Notes: generated by a model not told the origin, from the sequence alone. DNA of 64,000 bases from Bacillus subtilis subsp. subtilis (GCA_021733645.1 JAHREJ010000008.1:44266-108265), one strand, 5' to 3'. Shown: positions 54,229-64,000, counted from the first letter of the stretch. Numbers and translations are program-made.

Positions 54229-54600
54229 CTACAGGGTGCGTGCGCGCATGGCCTTCAGGCGCGCGCCGAACCATGCCGCGGAAGTCTGCTCGGGCTGGCC
54301 CGGGCAGGCGATCCGGTAAGGCGTGCCGCTCATGCTGCTCTGGCTGGCGGCACGCTCGATGAACTGCTCGGCGGTATCCACTTTGTCTTTCCTGAGCAGG
54401 TAATCGTACTTGCGCTGCAGATGCGCGCGTGCCTCGGCCGCATCGTGCCAGCTGCCATTGCGCTGGAAGCGGCAGCTGGAGCCATCCAGCGCGCCGATCA
54501 GGCCGGCGATCTCGCGCCGGGCGCTGTCGTTGGGTGCGGCGTGGGCCATGCCGGTGACGGCCAGCGCAAGGCCCAGCCACCGCAGTCTGGACAGGGTCAT
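54229..54600 (-). CDS. DUF5329 exported protein
   Basis: Protein of 123 residues with signal peptide 1-21 (GLALAVTGMAHA). The mature domain has the DUF5329 features EIAGLIGALDGSSCRFQRNGSWHDAAEARAHL and TAEQFIERAASQSSMSGTPYRIACPG, with two Cys that may be a disulfide. The ATG overlaps the stop of phaC (ATGA at 54597-54600), so the genes are co-translated. No function is known. Confidence 0.82.
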   Translation of the reverse strand: MTLSRLRWLGLALAVTGMAHAAPNDSARREIAGLIGALDGSSCRFQRNGSWHDAAEARAHLQRKYDYLLRKDKVDTAEQFIERAASQSSMSGTPYRIACPGQPEQTSAAWFGARLKAMRARTL

Positions 54601-55664
54601 GCGGAGCGCTCCTTCAACCAGTCGGCGATGGTACCCGGCACCTCGCGCTGCGCGCGCCCGGACACGTAGATACCGATATGGCCGCCACGGAAACTGCTTT
54701 CGGTGTAGTCGGTGCTGCCGATCCGGCCGCGCATCGCGCGTGACGCATCCGGCGGCACCAGGTGGTCCTGCTCGGCGTAGATGTTCAGCACCGGCAGTGT
54801 CACCTGCGACAGGGTGACGGTGTCTTCGCCAACGCGCACACCGTCGTGCATCAGGCCGTTGGCCTGGTAGAACTGCTTGATGAAATCGCGGAAAGTCTCA
54901 CCGGCCAGGTCGGGCGAATCGAAGATCCACTTTTCCATGCGAAGGAAATCCTCCAGCGCGGCCTTGTCGTCCAGGATGTCGAGCAGGCCGACGTACTTCT
55001 GCACGTTCAGACGGAACGGCTTGAGCATCAGGTAGCTGGCATTCATCAGGTCGGCCGGGATGTTGCCCAGCGTGTCCACCAGCAGGTCCACGTCCACGTG
55101 ACGGGCCCAGTGAGAGAGCATGTTGTCCGGGGTCTGGAAGTCGACCGGAGTGACCATCGTGATCAGGTTGGCCAGCTTGTGCTGGCGCAGCGCGGCATAG
55201 CACAGCGCGAACACCCCACCCTGGCAGATGCCGAGCATGTTGACCGGGCCGCCCGACTGCGCCTGCAGATGGTCCACCGCGCCATCGACGTAGCGCAGCA
55301 GGTAGTCCTCCAGGGTCTGGTAGCGCTCGGAGCGGTCCGGATAGCCCCAGTCCAGCACATACACGTCATGGCCGAGGGCGAGCAGGCGCTGCACCAAGGA
55401 ACGATCTTCCTGCAGGTCGACCATGTACGGGCGGTTGACCAGCGCATAGACGATCAGCAGCGGGGTGCGCCGAGCCGGTGCGTCGGCGCCGACGAATCGG
55501 TACAGGACCACCTTGCCGTCACGCCAGACTTCCTCGCGCGCGGTGGCGCCGTAATCCACGTCGTCCACCGACGGCAACAGTTTGAGGCCGTCCAGCAGCT
55601 TGCGCTGCATCGCCAGGGTTTCCTGCAGCAGGTCTTCGGCGTTGAACCCCAGCGGCCCTTTCAT
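54597..55664 (-). CDS. phaC: Class III polyhydroxyalkanoate synthase catalytic subunit PhaC
   Basis: Alpha/beta-hydrolase-fold synthase of 355 residues that polymerises 3-hydroxyacyl-CoA. The nucleophile is Cys147 in the lipase-like box GICQGG; the Asp in AEQDHLVPP and the His in GGHIGIYVSG complete the triad. Length and sequence match class III PhaC, which needs PhaE. It overlaps phaE upstream (ATGA, 55661-55664) and the DUF5329 gene downstream. Storage granules of short-chain polyester are expected, but no phaA/phaB gene is in the window. Confidence 0.93.
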   Translation of the reverse strand: MKGPLGFNAEDLLQETLAMQRKLLDGLKLLPSVDDVDYGATAREEVWRDGKVVLYRFVGADAPARRTPLLIVYALVNRPYMVDLQEDRSLVQRLLALGHDVYVLDWGYPDRSERYQTLEDYLLRYVDGAVDHLQAQSGGPVNMLGICQGGVFALCYAALRQHKLANLITMVTPVDFQTPDNMLSHWARHVDVDLLVDTLGNIPADLMNASYLMLKPFRLNVQKYVGLLDILDDKAALEDFLRMEKWIFDSPDLAGETFRDFIKQFYQANGLMHDGVRVGEDTVTLSQVTLPVLNIYAEQDHLVPPDASRAMRGRIGSTDYTESSFRGGHIGIYVSGRAQREVPGTIADWLKERSA

Positions 55665-56740
55665 GGCGTGCGCTTGGGCGGCTTGGCCGTCGGCTTGACG
55701 GCCGGTTTGCCGGTTGGTTTGGCCGCCGGTGCCGCGCTCGCTTTCCGGGTGGTCGGCTTGGCGGCGGCCTTCTTTGCCGCCGGCTTGGCCGCGCTTGTCC
55801 GGTCCGGCGCACGGCGCGGTGGCGCCTTCGCAGCCGGGGCGTTTGCCGCTGCCGGCGCGGTCGCGGCCGCCATGCGCCGTACCAGCCGTTCCAGCTCGGT
55901 GATGCGCCGGTGAGCGGCGTCCATCTCGGTGCGGGTGGGCATGCCGATCGCATCGCAGACCCGTTCGATCTCCTGCTGGGTGGCCGCGCGCAGACGCATC
56001 TGTGCGTTGCCCAGCGACGCATACACCTGCTGGAACGGGGCGGACATGGCTACCTTGGCGTAGGCTTCCTCGGCCGCTTCAATCCACAGGTCGAACATCG
56101 CCCGGGCACTGGTGAGCTGGTTGCCCGGCTGCTCGTGTTCGGCCAGACGCTGTTCAAACAGCGCAAAGGCATCGTCCAGCGCCTGCTTGATCTGGTCGAC
56201 GTAGTCGCGCGAATGCGCCTGGTACTCCTGCTGGGCAAGCAGCAGCGCCTGCCAGCGCGCCTGGTGCTCACGCGCGGGTCCAAATGCGGGGCTTTGCAGC
56301 CACGGCCCCAGGTCGCGCTGCAGGGTCTCCAGCAGTTTCAACAGGTCCGGACCGCCGGCCTGGGTGTGCCCGCGCGCGCCCTGCAGCATCCATTGCAGCA
56401 GGCCGTCGCCCTGGCCTTCCACCGCCTGTTTCCACGCCTGGGCCACGTCGGCGCTGCTGGCATCACGCCCGGCGAACTGCGCGGCCACCTGCTGCATGGT
56501 GCCGTACCAGCCACCGGCCTGTTCGCGGAAGCGACGCACCGCATCATCGGCCGGGCCGCTCGCTGCGTTGGGCATCATCTGCGCCCAGCCGTCGATCGCC
56601 TGCTGCCAGCTGTTGTGACCTGCGGCGCCCTGGCCCGGCGGAACCGCGGCGTGCCGCAACGCATCGCCCCAGGCGCCGAAGTACTGGCGTGCAAGGGCCT
56701 CGAAATCGCCCGCGTTGCCGCCCTTGCCGGCGGTGCTCAT
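55661..56740 (-). CDS. phaE: Class III PHA synthase subunit PhaE with Ala/Lys/Pro-rich tail
   Basis: Essential partner of PhaC, 359 residues, mostly helical. The central region (about 190-270) has the family's AMFDLWIEAAEEAYAKVAMSAPFQQVYASLGNAQMRLR, shown in parts as landmarks (DLWIEAAEEAYAK, FQQVYASLGNAQMRLR). The last 65 residues are an Ala/Lys/Pro-rich basic tail (AAKKAAAKPTTRKASAAPA, KPAVKPTAKPPKRTP) that resembles histone H1-like tails and phasin tails. It is first in the phaE-phaC-DUF5329 run. Confidence 0.9.
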   Translation of the reverse strand: MSTAGKGGNAGDFEALARQYFGAWGDALRHAAVPPGQGAAGHNSWQQAIDGWAQMMPNAASGPADDAVRRFREQAGGWYGTMQQVAAQFAGRDASSADVAQAWKQAVEGQGDGLLQWMLQGARGHTQAGGPDLLKLLETLQRDLGPWLQSPAFGPAREHQARWQALLLAQQEYQAHSRDYVDQIKQALDDAFALFEQRLAEHEQPGNQLTSARAMFDLWIEAAEEAYAKVAMSAPFQQVYASLGNAQMRLRAATQQEIERVCDAIGMPTRTEMDAAHRRITELERLVRRMAAATAPAAANAPAAKAPPRRAPDRTSAAKPAAKKAAAKPTTRKASAAPAAKPTGKPAVKPTAKPPKRTP

Positions 56741-56804
56741 GAGCGCGCTCCCGGCAGGCAGGGGGCTCGCGGGGGGGTGACAGAAACCATGCAGGCGTCC
56801 CGGC

Positions 56805-57419
56805 TCACGGCTTGGGAATACGCAGGGTTTTGCTGATCATCAGCGAACCGGACAACGCGAACAGCAGCACCATCGGGTGCAGCTGCCACGGGCCCAGCTG
56901 CCACTGGCCCAGCCACAGGTCATGGCCGATCGCGCCCATGCTGGCGGCCACCGCCAGCACCACCACCAGCGCCAGGCTGGTGGGAATCGGCGTGCCTTCA
57001 AAGTAAGGCACCTTGTCGCCCTCCCCGGCCAGCGCTTCGGCGGTGACGTTGTAGCGCGCCAGGCGGCTGACCCCGCAACACACGAAATAGCTCAGTACCA
57101 GCCAGTCCCAGCCCCCCTGCATGCCACAGGCGTAAGCCAGTGCCGCCGGGGCAACGCCGAAGGAGATGATGTCCGACAGCGAATCCAGCTCGCGGCCCAG
57201 CGTGGAGCTGGACTTGCGCCAGCGCGCGATCCGCCCGTCCAGGGCATCGAAGATGAAGGCCAACGGGATCAGTGCCATGCCAAACAACAGATAGCTGCGC
57301 TGGCCATCCTGCAGGAAGCGCATCGCGGCAAACACCGCGCCGGTGCCGCAGAACGCATTGGCCAGGGTGAACCAGTCCGCCAGGTGGAACTCGCGCAGCA
57401 TCGAGAAGTGACGTTTCAT
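56805..57419 (-). CDS. pssA: CDP-diacylglycerol-serine O-phosphatidyltransferase
   Basis: Membrane phospholipid enzyme of 204 residues that makes phosphatidylserine, the precursor of phosphatidylethanolamine. The CDP-alcohol phosphotransferase signature D-x2-DG-x2-AR-x8-G-x3-D-x3-D is complete in DALDGRIARW...LGRELDSLSD (about residues 58-83). Several transmembrane helices follow. It is the short membrane type II form. The start MKRHFS at 57419 precedes the first helix. Confidence 0.92.
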   Translation of the reverse strand: MKRHFSMLREFHLADWFTLANAFCGTGAVFAAMRFLQDGQRSYLLFGMALIPLAFIFDALDGRIARWRKSSSTLGRELDSLSDIISFGVAPAALAYACGMQGGWDWLVLSYFVCCGVSRLARYNVTAEALAGEGDKVPYFEGTPIPTSLALVVVLAVAASMGAIGHDLWLGQWQLGPWQLHPMVLLFALSGSLMISKTLRIPKP

Positions 57420-57580
57420 GGAATATCTGTAGACGGCAATCGCAAGAGAGTACCGCGAGCGGGCCGAACCGGGACAGCGCGGCGGTGGCACCGGCACCGC
57501 CCGTGGCCGCCGCGCGCCCCTGGGCGGTCAATTTTTGGCCACCCATCTTGACAACAAGTGCCGGCGGGGGCTGCCGGGGC

Positions 57581-57626
57581 TTATCCACAAAGTTGCGCAC
57601 CAGTCATCCACACCCCCTGTGGACAA
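57581..57626. promoter_or_regulatory. Cluster of three DnaA-box-like sequences
   Basis: TTATCCACA at 57581-57589 is a perfect DnaA box; TCATCCACA at 57604-57612 and TGTGGACAA at 57618-57626 (reverse complement TTGTCCACA) each differ at one position. An AT-richer stretch (GTTATTTATTGATCAC) follows at 57652-57667. The cluster lies in the 375-bp gap between divergent pssA and the methyltransferase gene; no dnaA, dnaN or gyrB is in the window. The rest of the gap shows no other feature. Confidence 0.6.
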
Positions 57627-57794
57627 CTCGGTCTCAATAGGCGCGACGGTGGTTATTTATTGATCACTGTTTGGCCCAACGGGGTGCACGGACCCGGCCC
57701 GGAACCGGCCAGCACATCGCCCTGGCACGGTATGCTCACCGGTGGACTCGCCGCCGCCAGGTCCTGCCCGCCCCTTGCGACAGGAGTTGCCTGC

Positions 57795-58439
57795 GTGCTT
57801 TCCCCCGAACATCTCGCCGCCCAGCTGCGCCACCCGCATGGCGAACACGCCCTGGCCGTGGCCGAATCCATGAACCGCAGCAACGGCGCGCTCAACCAGG
57901 CGGCGATCGCGCTGCTGGCCGTTGGCCCCAACGAGGCGGTGCTGGAGATCGGCCCGGGCAATGCCGCCTTCGCCGCCGACCTGCTGCGTGCGCCCGGCAG
58001 CCACTACCTGGGCATCGACATGTCCACCGACATGGTCTCCGCCGCGCAGCACCTGCTGGCTGCCGCCGGCCTACAGGCACGGGCCAGCGTCCAGCAGGGC
58101 GATGCGCACGCGCTGGCGCTTGACGATGCCTGCATCGACGCCGCGCTGGCGGTCAATACGGTGTACTTCTGGGAGGACCCCGGCGCGCCGCTGCTCGAAC
58201 TGGCACGCGTGCTGCGTCCCGGTGGGCGGGTATGCCTGGCCTTCGGCGATGCCACCTTCATGCGCACCCTGCCCTTCACCGCGCACGGCTTCCATCTGCA
58301 TGCGCTGGCCGAGGTGGAGCTGGCCATGCGTAGCGCGGGCTTGCGCGTGTGCGGCTGGCGCAGCCATCACGAAACCGGCACCAGCCATGACGGTCGCCAG
58401 GTGGAAAAGCATTTCCACCTGCTGCTGGCGCGACGCTAG
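57795..58439 (+). CDS. Class I SAM-dependent methyltransferase
   Basis: Rossmann-fold methyltransferase of 214 residues. Motif I is VLEIGPGNAAFA, motif II region includes YLGIDMSTDMV, motif III the GDAHALALDDACIDAALAVNTVYFW stretch, and the post-motif region VLRPGGRVCLAFGD. Related to the UbiE/Methyltransf_11 type; substrate unknown. The start is GTG 57795 with AGGAG 8 bp upstream. It lies downstream of the DnaA-box cluster, and a conserved link to that cluster is not established. Confidence 0.85.
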   Translation: MLSPEHLAAQLRHPHGEHALAVAESMNRSNGALNQAAIALLAVGPNEAVLEIGPGNAAFAADLLRAPGSHYLGIDMSTDMVSAAQHLLAAAGLQARASVQQGDAHALALDDACIDAALAVNTVYFWEDPGAPLLELARVLRPGGRVCLAFGDATFMRTLPFTAHGFHLHALAEVELAMRSAGLRVCGWRSHHETGTSHDGRQVEKHFHLLLARR

Positions 58440-58486
58440 CGCCGGTGGCCGGCCGGCAGCGCCAGCGGCGTTGAGGCGGGTACGCG

Positions 58487-58511
58487 GTTGCCGGCCAACG
58501 GCCGGCACTAC
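58487..58511. repeat. Single GTAG-type element overlapping a stop codon
   Basis: In the minus-strand direction this 25-nt element reads GTAGTGCCGGCC, then TT or TTG, then GGCCGGCAAC, a GTAG hairpin. The TAG of GTAG is the stop codon of the NUDIX gene that begins at 58996. Related to the arrays at 27.7 and 63.1 kb. Confidence 0.8.
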
Positions 58512-58996
58512 AGGCGGGTGTAGCTCCAGGACTGCATGGCGCCGTCGCGGTAGGGCATCACCCCGTGGAAGGCACGCCGGTCCTGGCCGAACACCAGCGG
58601 CAGGAAGCTGCGGTCGCCTTCCCACAACGGCAGGCTGTCCAGCTTGTCCAGGTCCACCCACTCAAGGGTGCCTTCGGGGTTGGAGGTCAGCGGCGTGCCG
58701 GTGAAGTCGTCGATGATGAAGATGAAACCGAACCAGTCTTCGCCCTGCTTGCCGAAGCCCGGCCAGCTGATGGTGCCGCGCAGGCGCATGGCGCCGCATT
58801 CGATCCCGGCTTCCTCACGGATTTCCCGGCGCATGCAGGCGGCGGCGTCTTCGTCGCGCTCCATCTTGCCGCCCAGCCCGTTGTATTTGCCCAGGTGCTG
58901 GTCGCCGGGGCGGGCGTTGCGGTGGATCATCAGCGCTTGCTTGCCATCGGGCGAAATCACGTAACCCAGGGTAGCCATGATCGGGGTATAGGGCAT
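58508..58996 (-). CDS. NUDIX hydrolase (8-oxo-dGTP diphosphatase type)
   Basis: Hydrolase of about 162 residues. The NUDIX box G-x5-E-x7-REUxEExGU is complete (GGKMERDEDAAACMRREIREEAGI, given as landmark). The surrounding sequence (WEWVDLDKLDSLPLWEGDRSFLPLVFG, and HxNARPGDQHLGKYNGLGGK) is close to MutT/MTH1-type 8-oxo-dGTP diphosphatases that sanitise the nucleotide pool. The start is uncertain: ATG 58996 or ATG 58978, neither with a clear ribosome-binding site. Its TAG stop is part of a GTAG repeat. Confidence 0.85.
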   Translation of the reverse strand: MPYTPIMATLGYVISPDGKQALMIHRNARPGDQHLGKYNGLGGKMERDEDAAACMRREIREEAGIECGAMRLRGTISWPGFGKQGEDWFGFIFIIDDFTGTPLTSNPEGTLEWVDLDKLDSLPLWEGDRSFLPLVFGQDRRAFHGVMPYRDGAMQSWSYTRL

Positions 58997-59056
58997 GAGG
59001 CAGGGGCTCAACGGACACAAACCCCGATTATGCGCGATCGGCGCGAAGCGGTCGGC

Positions 59057-59569
59057 TCAACCGGTCACGCGGGTGCGGCGGGAATCGGCCGGGGCCGGCA
59101 GCGCATCGCCATCGCGGCGCAGCGTGGCCACGCCGTGGCCGCGTTCGGCCAGGTATTCCAGCCATTTGCCCAGAAAGGTGTTCATGCGCATGCGATGGCT
59201 GATCAGTTCGGCCGGTGGCGGGTACATGCCCACCACGTCCTGCCAGCGCCGCCCCACGTAGCAGTGGGTGGTTTCGGCCTGGCGCGCGTCGCGATACAGG
59301 CGCACGTAGGCCGATGGGTCCGGCTGCCCGGTGACCGGGTCGGCGAAGTCGTAGGTGAGGCGCAACTCCACCGTGTAACGGTGGCATTCGATCACATCCA
59401 GGCGCACGTCCAGCCCGTCGCCCACCGAGGACACGTAGCTACCGGCCACCAGTTCGGCCGGTGCGAACAGGCGCACCAGGTGCTGGTAGTTTTCCGCGTA
59501 CAGCCCCATCAGCCAGCTCAGGCGGCTGAGCCTGGGGATGCGTTCGATACGGGAGGATGCCTGGGCCAT
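59057..59569 (-). CDS. DUF1249 protein (YqiB-like)
   Basis: Cytoplasmic protein of 170 residues in the DUF1249 family: LSWLMGLYAENYQHLVRLFAP near residues 17-37, YTVELRLTYDF, and YVRLYRDARQAE. E. coli YqiB lies near nudF; here the neighbour is also a NUDIX gene, a conserved association of unknown meaning. The last 20 residues are basic and may be flexible. Confidence 0.88.
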   Translation of the reverse strand: MAQASSRIERIPRLSRLSWLMGLYAENYQHLVRLFAPAELVAGSYVSSVGDGLDVRLDVIECHRYTVELRLTYDFADPVTGQPDPSAYVRLYRDARQAETTHCYVGRRWQDVVGMYPPPAELISHRMRMNTFLGKWLEYLAERGHGVATLRRDGDALPAPADSRRTRVTG

Positions 59570-59690
59570 GCGTCGATCCTACAACGTTGATCCTCCAACG
59601 TGGGGGCGGCGAGCCCCCGGCCAAAGGGGCCGGCCGGCGCCGGTTCACCCGGTCGTGCCGATCGGCACCGGCGTGCCGACGGCGCGCGGG

Positions 59691-60512
59691 TCAATACAGC
59701 TCGCGCTGCAGCCCCAGGGTGGTCAGCACCTTGCTGGAGATCTCCTCGATCGAGGTATGGGTGGTGCTCAGGGTCGGGATGCGCTCCATGCGGAACATGG
59801 TCTCGGCGGCGGCCACCTCGCGCTTGCAGGTGTCCAGGTTGGCGTAGCGCGAGTTGGGGCGGCGCTCCTGGCGGATCTGCTGCAGGCGGTCCGGGTCGAT
59901 GGTCAGGCCGAACAGCTTCTTGCGGTACGGGCGCAGCCGCGGCGGCAGCCGGTCCTGCTCCAGGTCCTCGTCGGTGAGCGGGTAGTTGGCCGCGCGCACC
60001 CCGTAATGCAGGGCCAGGTAGATGCAGGTGGGGGTCTTGCCGGCCCGCGACACGGCCACCAGGATCACGTCGGCATCGTCGTAGTTGATGGCGATGCCGT
60101 CATCGTGGGTCAGCGCGAAGTTCATGGCGTTGATGCGCCGGTGGTAGGTCTCGAAGTCCACCATGCCGTGGGCCTGGCCCACCCGGGAATGGCGGTCGAC
60201 CGCCAGTTCGCGCTCCAGCGGCTCGATGAAGGGGGCGAACACGTCCAGCATCAACCCGCCGCTTTCGGCCAGGATCATGCTCAGCCCGCTGTCCACGCAG
60301 GAACTGACCACGATCGGCCGGACCTGGTAGCGCTCCCCGGCTGCACGGATCCTTTCACACGCTTCGCGGGCCTTTTCCGGATCATCGATGAACGACATCC
60401 GGTCGGTAATGAAGCTGAACCCGGAGAACTGGGTCAACAGGCTATGCCCAATGGTTTCAGCGGTGATACCGGTTCCATCGGACACGTAGAACACCGGACG
60501 GATCGTCGACAT
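59691..60512 (-). CDS. ppsR: PEP synthase regulatory kinase/phosphorylase PpsR
   Basis: DUF299-family bifunctional regulator of 273 residues that phosphorylates (ADP-dependent) and dephosphorylates a Thr of PEP synthase. A Walker-like P-loop [11 protein letters not shown] in VSRAGKTP (about residue 155-162) and the fold opening [13 protein letters not shown] are visible. It is divergent from ppsA, the usual pairing. No other partner is needed. Confidence 0.95.
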   Translation of the reverse strand: MSTIRPVFYVSDGTGITAETIGHSLLTQFSGFSFITDRMSFIDDPEKAREACERIRAAGERYQVRPIVVSSCVDSGLSMILAESGGLMLDVFAPFIEPLERELAVDRHSRVGQAHGMVDFETYHRRINAMNFALTHDDGIAINYDDADVILVAVSRAGKTPTCIYLALHYGVRAANYPLTDEDLEQDRLPPRLRPYRKKLFGLTIDPDRLQQIRQERRPNSRYANLDTCKREVAAAETMFRMERIPTLSTTHTSIEEISSKVLTTLGLQRELY

Positions 60513-60656
60513 ACGGCATTTACCCCCTACGAAGCTTAAAAAGGCCGTCGATACAAGCTTGTGCCAACGGCGGTCTGCCCGGCATCATATCGGCTTCTTC
60601 CTACGGACGTGGCCATCCAAGCCCGCCTCGGGCGATGGCCAAACGGAGCATCGCGC

Positions 60657-63035
<2,379 letters not shown>

Positions 63036-63057
63036 TCGAGCCGCATGGCTGACCCAC

Positions 63058-63086
63058 AAAACCCCGCGCAAGCGGGGTTTTGTTTT
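63058..63086 (+). terminator. Rho-independent terminator of ppsA
   Basis: AAAACCCCGC and GCGGGGTTTT pair perfectly around a GCAA loop and are followed by TGTTTT. It starts 22 bp after the ppsA stop. Confidence 0.93.
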
Positions 63087-63096
63087 GGCCTGCACC

Positions 63097-63119
63097 GTAG
63101 AGCCGACCGTTGGTCGGCT
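63097..63119 (+). repeat. GTAG element upstream of RAYT
   Basis: A 23-nt hairpin beginning GTAGAGCCGACC, with the arms AGCCGACC/GGTCGGCT around a GTT centre. It is identical to the GTAG arms of the REPINs on the other side of the RAYT gene (63753 and 63917). Confidence 0.9.
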
Positions 63120-63122
63120 GCC

Positions 63123-63188
63123 CTGCCCCTGCCCCTGCCCCTGCTCCTGCTCCTGCTCCTGCCCCTGCCCCTGCCCCTGCTCCGGCTC
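63123..63188. repeat. CTGCYC hexanucleotide microsatellite
   Basis: CTGCCC x3, CTGCTC x3, CTGCCC x3, CTGCTC, then CGGCTC: eleven hexamers in a row with ordered sub-blocks. It directly follows the GTAG element and lies between the ppsA terminator and the RAYT gene. Such repeats are prone to slippage. No gene spans it convincingly. Confidence 0.9.
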
Positions 63189-63288
63189 CGGCTACTCCGG
63201 CTGTTCCACGGCATCGACCCATCGCCCCACATCCCAGCAGGACATCGCCTGATGGTCGTCCCCCACATCAACGGGCACCCTTGCAGAC

Positions 63289-63756
63289 ATGCCCAGCCCA
63301 CGCCTCCACTACGGCCGCCACTCCTGTAGTGGCACGGTGTACGCGCTGACGACCATCACCCACGCACGCGTACCGCGCTTCCACGCACCCGACCTGGCCG
63401 GGCACGTCATGCAGGTGCTGCATGACCTGGAGCATGAGCACCGGGCATGCAATCTCGCCTGGGTGGTGATGCCCGATCATGTGCATTGGTTGATGCAGCT
63501 CCGACAAGGCTCCCTCGGGGCCTGCATGCAGCGCTTCAAGTCACGCAGCAGCCTGCTCATCAATCGGCAACTACACCGCAGCGGGCCTATCTGGCAACCG
63601 GGGTACTTTGACCACGCGCTGCGAAGCGACGAAGACCTGCGTCATCAGGCGGCCTACATTCTCGCCAACCCGGTCCGCGCCGGCCTGGCCGACGCAGTGG
63701 GCGAATACCCGCTTTCGTGGTGTCGCTGGCCCACCGAAGACCTCCCACCCTCGTAG
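63289..63756 (+). CDS. REP-associated tyrosine transposase (RAYT)
   Basis: Single-stranded-DNA transposase-like protein of 155 residues of the Y1 HUH class. The HUH motif is HVH at His64/His66 in MPDHVHWLMQL, and the catalytic Tyr123 is in AAYILANPVRAGL; both are intact. RAYTs are thought to spread short REP hairpins. GTAG elements lie upstream (63097) and downstream (63753, 63917), as expected. The TAG stop codon is within the first downstream GTAG. No clear ribosome-binding site precedes ATG 63289. Confidence 0.93.
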   Translation: MPSPRLHYGRHSCSGTVYALTTITHARVPRFHAPDLAGHVMQVLHDLEHEHRACNLAWVVMPDHVHWLMQLRQGSLGACMQRFKSRSSLLINRQLHRSGPIWQPGYFDHALRSDEDLRHQAAYILANPVRAGLADAVGEYPLSWCRWPTEDLPPS

Positions 63757-63852
63757 AGCCGACCGTTGGTCGGCTGCCGCGCAACGCGCGGCGGATCCTG
63801 CGGAAAGTCACGGTGCCGGATCGGAGAGCAGCTGACCAACGGTCAGCTCTAC
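63753..63852. repeat. REPIN copy 1 (two inverted GTAG hairpins)
   Basis: A 100-bp unit: a forward GTAG element (63753-63775), a 54-bp middle (ends CGGATCGGAGAGC), and an inverted GTAG element (63830-63852, reading AGCTGACC...CTAC). The arms differ by two bases (AGCCGACC against AGCTGACC). It abuts the RAYT gene and provides its stop codon. Confidence 0.9.
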
Positions 63853-63916
63853 GCGGTTGTGCGCGGTTGTGCGCGCTGGTCTGCCCCATCGACGACCTTC
63901 TGCCTGCGACGCTCCC

Positions 63917-64000
63917 GTAGAGCCGACCGTTGGTCGGCTGCCGCGCAACGCGCGGCGGATCCTGCGGAAAGTCACGGTGCCGGATCGGAGAGCAGCTGAC
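63917..64000. repeat. REPIN copy 2 (truncated by window edge)
   Basis: The 84 visible bases match copy 1 base for base, including the 54-bp middle. The two copies start 164 bp apart. The end of the inverted arm lies outside the window. Confidence 0.9.

Noticed and set aside
57581..57626. Chromosomal oriC
   Set aside because: DnaA boxes are present but dnaA, dnaN, rpmH and gyrB are not; three boxes are too few.

Overview
The window reads as chromosomal DNA of a GC-rich gammaproteobacterium of the Xanthomonadaceae, most probably Stenotrophomonas. The main evidence is the 23-nt stem-loop repeats that begin with GTAG (the SMAG/REP type known from Stenotrophomonas maltophilia), a RAYT transposase flanked by them, a LexA box of the TTAG-N6-TACTA type and a xanthomonad-style gene complement. 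No prophage, conjugative element, insertion sequence or CRISPR array is visible. The region is mostly core and soft-core chromosome with small lineage-specific modules.

Layout. 0-9.4 kb: a secreted ester hydrolase cut by the window edge, two regulator/exporter pairs (LysR/MFS and HxlR/MFS, both divergent across palindromic operators) and an exported GH3 beta-glucosidase with an unusual N-terminal domain. 9.4-14.7 kb: the SOS mutasome imuA-imuB-dnaE2 behind a LexA box. 14.8-25.6 kb: small membrane and exported proteins, a MocR regulator divergent from a YggS/amidotransferase operon, two LysR regulators, a large AsmA-like membrane protein, a RidA protein and a tandem pair of related membrane genes, the first frame-broken at a C7 run. 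25.8-29.1 kb: a LytS/LytTR two-component pair, a tandem array of GTAG repeats, and a methionine aminopeptidase coupled to a ParD-like protein. 29.2-36.8 kb: RidA, a CDF metal transporter and an arginine decarboxylase / arginine-agmatine antiporter / DcaP-type porin operon with an FNR-like palindrome upstream. 36.8-42.7 kb: thiol-disulfide proteins, a GlxA-type AraC regulator and a MerR/copper ATPase operon. 42.7-45.4 kb: a doubled tRNA-Ala/tRNA-Glu unit, GNAT, an SRAP-domain protein, a single-domain response regulator and tRNA-Leu. 45.5-53.3 kb: DUF4189, a PAS-PAS soluble chemoreceptor, a PAS/GGDEF cyclase and Tex. 53.5-57.4 kb: a run phaE-phaC-DUF5329-PspC-(HExxH membrane protein) read from high to low coordinates, then pssA upstream of it. 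57.6-63.0 kb: a DnaA-box cluster, a methyltransferase, NUDIX, DUF1249 and the divergent ppsR/ppsA pair. 63.0-64.0 kb: GTAG repeats, a hexanucleotide microsatellite, the RAYT gene and two identical REPINs.

How the genes work together. The clearest units are the SOS mutagenesis cassette (ImuA/ImuB/DnaE2), arginine-dependent acid resistance (porin, antiporter, decarboxylase, possibly under an FNR-like regulator), copper efflux with its own MerR sensor, class III polyhydroxyalkanoate synthase (PhaC-PhaE), PEP synthase with its regulatory kinase/phosphorylase, and the RAYT with the REPINs it is expected to mobilise. The most unusual observations are the ParD-like/methionine-aminopeptidase pair with an AT-rich operator, the degenerate nuclease-like domain on the GH3 enzyme, the C7 frameshift between two related membrane genes, a small HERAH membrane protein, the ten-copy GTAG array, and the RAYT stop codon lying inside a GTAG element. 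Most large open frames antisense to the genes named here are by-products of high GC and are not annotated.
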